A DNA stretch of 5,685 nucleotides from Synergistaceae bacterium (lineage in GTDB: Bacteria; Synergistota; Synergistia; Synergistales; Aminobacteriaceae): positions 13,144 through 18,828 of the forward strand of contig WRNQ01000013.1 in NCBI GenBank assembly GCA_009776565.1, given 5' to 3'. Shown here piece by piece: positions 4,099 through 5,685 of this stretch. A model generated the notes under the pieces. That model made no database searches. It had not been told where the DNA came from and worked only from the letters and a program-made list of their open reading frames with translations. The stretch's first letter is position 1; each line of letters starts with the position of its first letter. The translations under genes and the position numbers were made by a program.

Positions 4099-5685
4099 TT
4101 AATTGATTTCGTACTGTGCCATAACTGTCAGGTCAGTTGTGACGTTCGAGAAATCCCTGTCCCAACCGATGAAAGTATAGCCTTCTCTTGCAGGATTCAC
4201 AGGAGCTGTCGCAGATTTGTCTGATTCAACTTTCTGTGTTTTAAGTACTTCGCCGTTCCAGTCTACAAAGGTCACAACATGCGTAGCGGAAACAAACAAA
4301 TCCATAATATAGATGGGGCGCCAAGGTGATACGCCCAGCTGTCCGTAGTAATTAGCCCCCCAAGCCCATAGGTTTCCGTCCTTTTTGATGGCAACAGTGT
4401 GATCATAACCAGCTGCGACCGACGCCACATCGTCCATTATTTTTACAGGGCTATACCTGTCTGTTGTGGCGCCATCACCCAATCGTCCGTCGGAATTATC
4501 CCCCCAAGCCCACAGGCTGCCGTCAGTTTTGATGGCGAAAGTGTGAGCGCTACCCACTGCTGTTAACGCCACATCGTCCATAATTTTTACAGGACTAGCC
4601 CGGTCTCTTGTGGCGCCGTCGCCCAACTGACCGTCGGAATTATCCCCCCAGGCCCACAGGCTGCCGTCCTTTTTGATGGCAACAGTGTAATAACCACACG
4701 CTGCGATCGACGCCACATCGTCCATTATTTTTACAGGGCTAGCCCGGTTTGTTGTCGCGTCGTCGCCCAACTGACCGGAGCTATTGCGCCCCCAAGTCCA
4801 CAAGCTGCCGTCCGTTTTGATGGCGATAGTGTGATAAACACCCGCTGCGACCGACGCCACATCGTCCATTATTCTAATAGGTTCAGCTCTGTCTGTTGTA
4901 GTTCCATCACCCAACTGACCGTATCTATTACTCCCCCAAGCCCACAGTCTGCCGTCCGTTTTAATGGCGACAGTGTGATCACTACCCGCTGCAATCGACG
5001 CCACATCGTCCATTATTCTAATAGGTTCAGCTCTGTCTGTTGTAGTTCCATCACCCAACTGACCGGAGCGATTATACCCCCAATCCCACAAACTGCCGTC
5101 CGTTTTAATGGCGACAGTGTGATCACTACCCGCTGCAATCGACGCCACATCGTCCATTATTTTAATAGGTTCAGCCCTGACTGTTGTAGTTCCGTCACCT
5201 AACTGACCGTAGCCATTGTACCCCCAAGCCCACAAACTGCTGTCCGTTTTGATGGCGACAGTGTGAGCGCCACCAGCTGCAACCGAAGCCATATCGTCCA
5301 TAATTTTTATAGGGCTAACCCTGTTTATCTTTTGGCCGTCGCCCAACTGGCCGTAGCCATTATACCCCCAAGCCCACAGGCTGCCGTCCGTTTTAATGAC
5401 AACAGTGTGAGCGCCACCCACTGCTGTTAAAGCCACATCGTCCATAATTTTTACAGGGTTAGTCCTCTCTGTTGTAGTTCCGTCACCCAACTGACCATAG
5501 CCATTGTACCCCCAAGCCCACAAGCTGCCGTCCGATTTAATGGCAACAGTGTGGTTAGAACCCGCTGCAACCGACGCCACATCGTCCAATATTTTAATAG
5601 GTTCAGCCCTGTCTGTTGTAGTTCCGTCACCTTTGGAATTATTCCTCCAAGCCCATAGGCTGCCGTCCGTTTTAATGACAACAGT
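4099..5685 (-). CDS. RCC1-repeat protein with C-terminal InlB/Flg_new-type domain (partial, 5' end beyond the right edge)
   Basis: The minus-strand frame is open from the right edge to a stop at 4099, giving 528 visible residues. A TTG at 5589 could be read as a start but lies in mid-repeat, and the 32 codons before it continue the repeat pattern in frame, so the gene begins outside the window. Nearly all of it consists of 48-residue units of the pattern MDDVASVAAG..HTVAIKTDGSLWAWG.N..GQLGDGTTT..., the RCC1 (regulator of chromosome condensation) repeat, which folds into seven-bladed beta-propellers used for binding. After the last unit, a 58-residue module (VTFVDWNGEVL to VMAQYEIN, with REGYTFIGW) resembles the InlB B-repeat/Flg_new domain of surface proteins. 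I infer a secreted or surface-anchored binding protein; the signal peptide would be upstream. The ligand is unknown. Its 3' end faces the terminator at 3993-4024. Confidence 0.88.
   Translation of the reverse strand, partial: TVVIKTDGSLWAWRNNSKGDGTTTDRAEPIKILDDVASVAAGSNHTVAIKSDGSLWAWGYNGYGQLGDGTTTERTNPVKIMDDVALTAVGGAHTVVIKTDGSLWAWGYNGYGQLGDGQKINRVSPIKIMDDMASVAAGGAHTVAIKTDSSLWAWGYNGYGQLGDGTTTVRAEPIKIMDDVASIAAGSDHTVAIKTDGSLWDWGYNRSGQLGDGTTTDRAEPIRIMDDVASIAAGSDHTVAIKTDGRLWAWGSNRYGQLGDGTTTDRAEPIRIMDDVASVAAGVYHTIAIKTDGSLWTWGRNSSGQLGDDATTNRASPVKIMDDVASIAACGYYTVAIKKDGSLWAWGDNSDGQLGDGATRDRASPVKIMDDVALTAVGSAHTFAIKTDGSLWAWGDNSDGRLGDGATTDRYSPVKIMDDVASVAAGYDHTVAIKKDGNLWAWGANYYGQLGVSPWRPIYIMDLFVSATHVVTFVDWNGEVLKTQKVESDKSATAPVNPAREGYTFIGWDRDFSNVTTDLTVMAQYEIN
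4102..4275 (-). other. InlB B-repeat/Flg_new-like C-terminal domain
   Basis: The final 58 codons encode a module with VTFVDWNGEVLKTQKVESD, a PAREGYTFIGWDRDF core and a VMAQYEIN end. This is the usual layout of the Listeria-Bacteroides repeat (Flg_new, beta-grasp) found in cell-surface and secreted proteins of Gram-positive and gut anaerobes. A single copy is present and it ends the protein, with no LPxTG-type sorting signal or membrane segment after it. Confidence 0.72.
4333..5685 (-). repeat. Tandem array of 144-bp RCC1-encoding repeats
   Basis: Units begin at minus-strand positions 5589, 5445, 5301, 5157, 5013, 4869, 4725, 4581 and 4437, exactly 144 bases (48 codons) apart, with part of a further unit at the right edge. 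The last unit is cut short after GQLG. Units starting at 5157 and 5013 encode nearly identical proteins and share long identical DNA tracts, which points to recent duplication or conversion. Because the period is a whole number of codons, gain or loss of units keeps the reading frame. Confidence 0.92.

Noticed and set aside
4831..5202. Plus-strand repetitive frame in the RCC1 array
   Set aside because: Its repeats only mirror the 144-bp unit of the minus-strand gene; an open antisense frame in a periodic array with a period divisible by three is expected.
5451..5681. Minus-strand frame overlapping the RCC1 gene at the right edge
   Set aside because: It is the same strand in another frame; the RCC1 frame is open through this stretch and continues the repeat pattern.
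4333..5685. CRISPR array
   Set aside because: The 144-bp direct repeats are coding throughout, in one frame, with no spacer structure.

Overview
The window looks like a bacterial chromosome segment of moderate GC content with AT-rich intergenic regions. The host is probably an anaerobe. That inference rests on a V/A-type (vacuolar-type) ATPase operon beside an ordinary bacterial rsmA; such ATPases are common in Firmicutes-like anaerobes, Synergistota, spirochaetes and similar groups. No gene here fixes the phylum.

Left third (1-1747, minus strand): the start of a V/A-ATPase operon, read right to left as subunit D (rotor shaft), a subunit G/H-like stalk protein, and subunit C. The genes are tightly coupled by ATGA and TAATG overlaps. 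Subunit C runs off the left edge after 250 codons without a stop and has no ATG-initiated ORF that closes inside the window. A plausible sigma-70-type promoter lies upstream of subunit D.

Middle (1748-3009): a 407-base divergent intergenic region with AT-rich promoter-like elements, a perfect 13-base palindrome and a small relic of an intergenic repeat. It is followed by rsmA (KsgA 16S rRNA dimethyltransferase) on the plus strand, best started at a GTG behind a strong ribosome binding site.

Then (3104-3846, plus strand) comes a VapBC-type toxin-antitoxin pair. The antitoxin is intact. The PIN-domain toxin is split by a one-base frameshift near codon 37 that separates the first catalytic Asp from the rest of the active site, so it is either a pseudogene, a sequencing error or (less likely) a recoded gene.

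The stretch 3847-4098 holds no gene but has five successive hairpins, including a REP/MITE-like pair and a perfect 14-bp bidirectional terminator.

Right third (4099 to the right edge, minus strand): the 3' part of a large RCC1-repeat protein gene. It has nine units spaced exactly 144 bp apart (eight full 48-residue units and a shortened ninth), part of a further unit at the edge, and a C-terminal InlB/Flg_new-type domain. This is probably a surface or secreted beta-propeller protein whose start lies outside the window. No clearly new multi-gene system is visible. The most notable items are the split toxin, the repeat array and the hairpin cluster.
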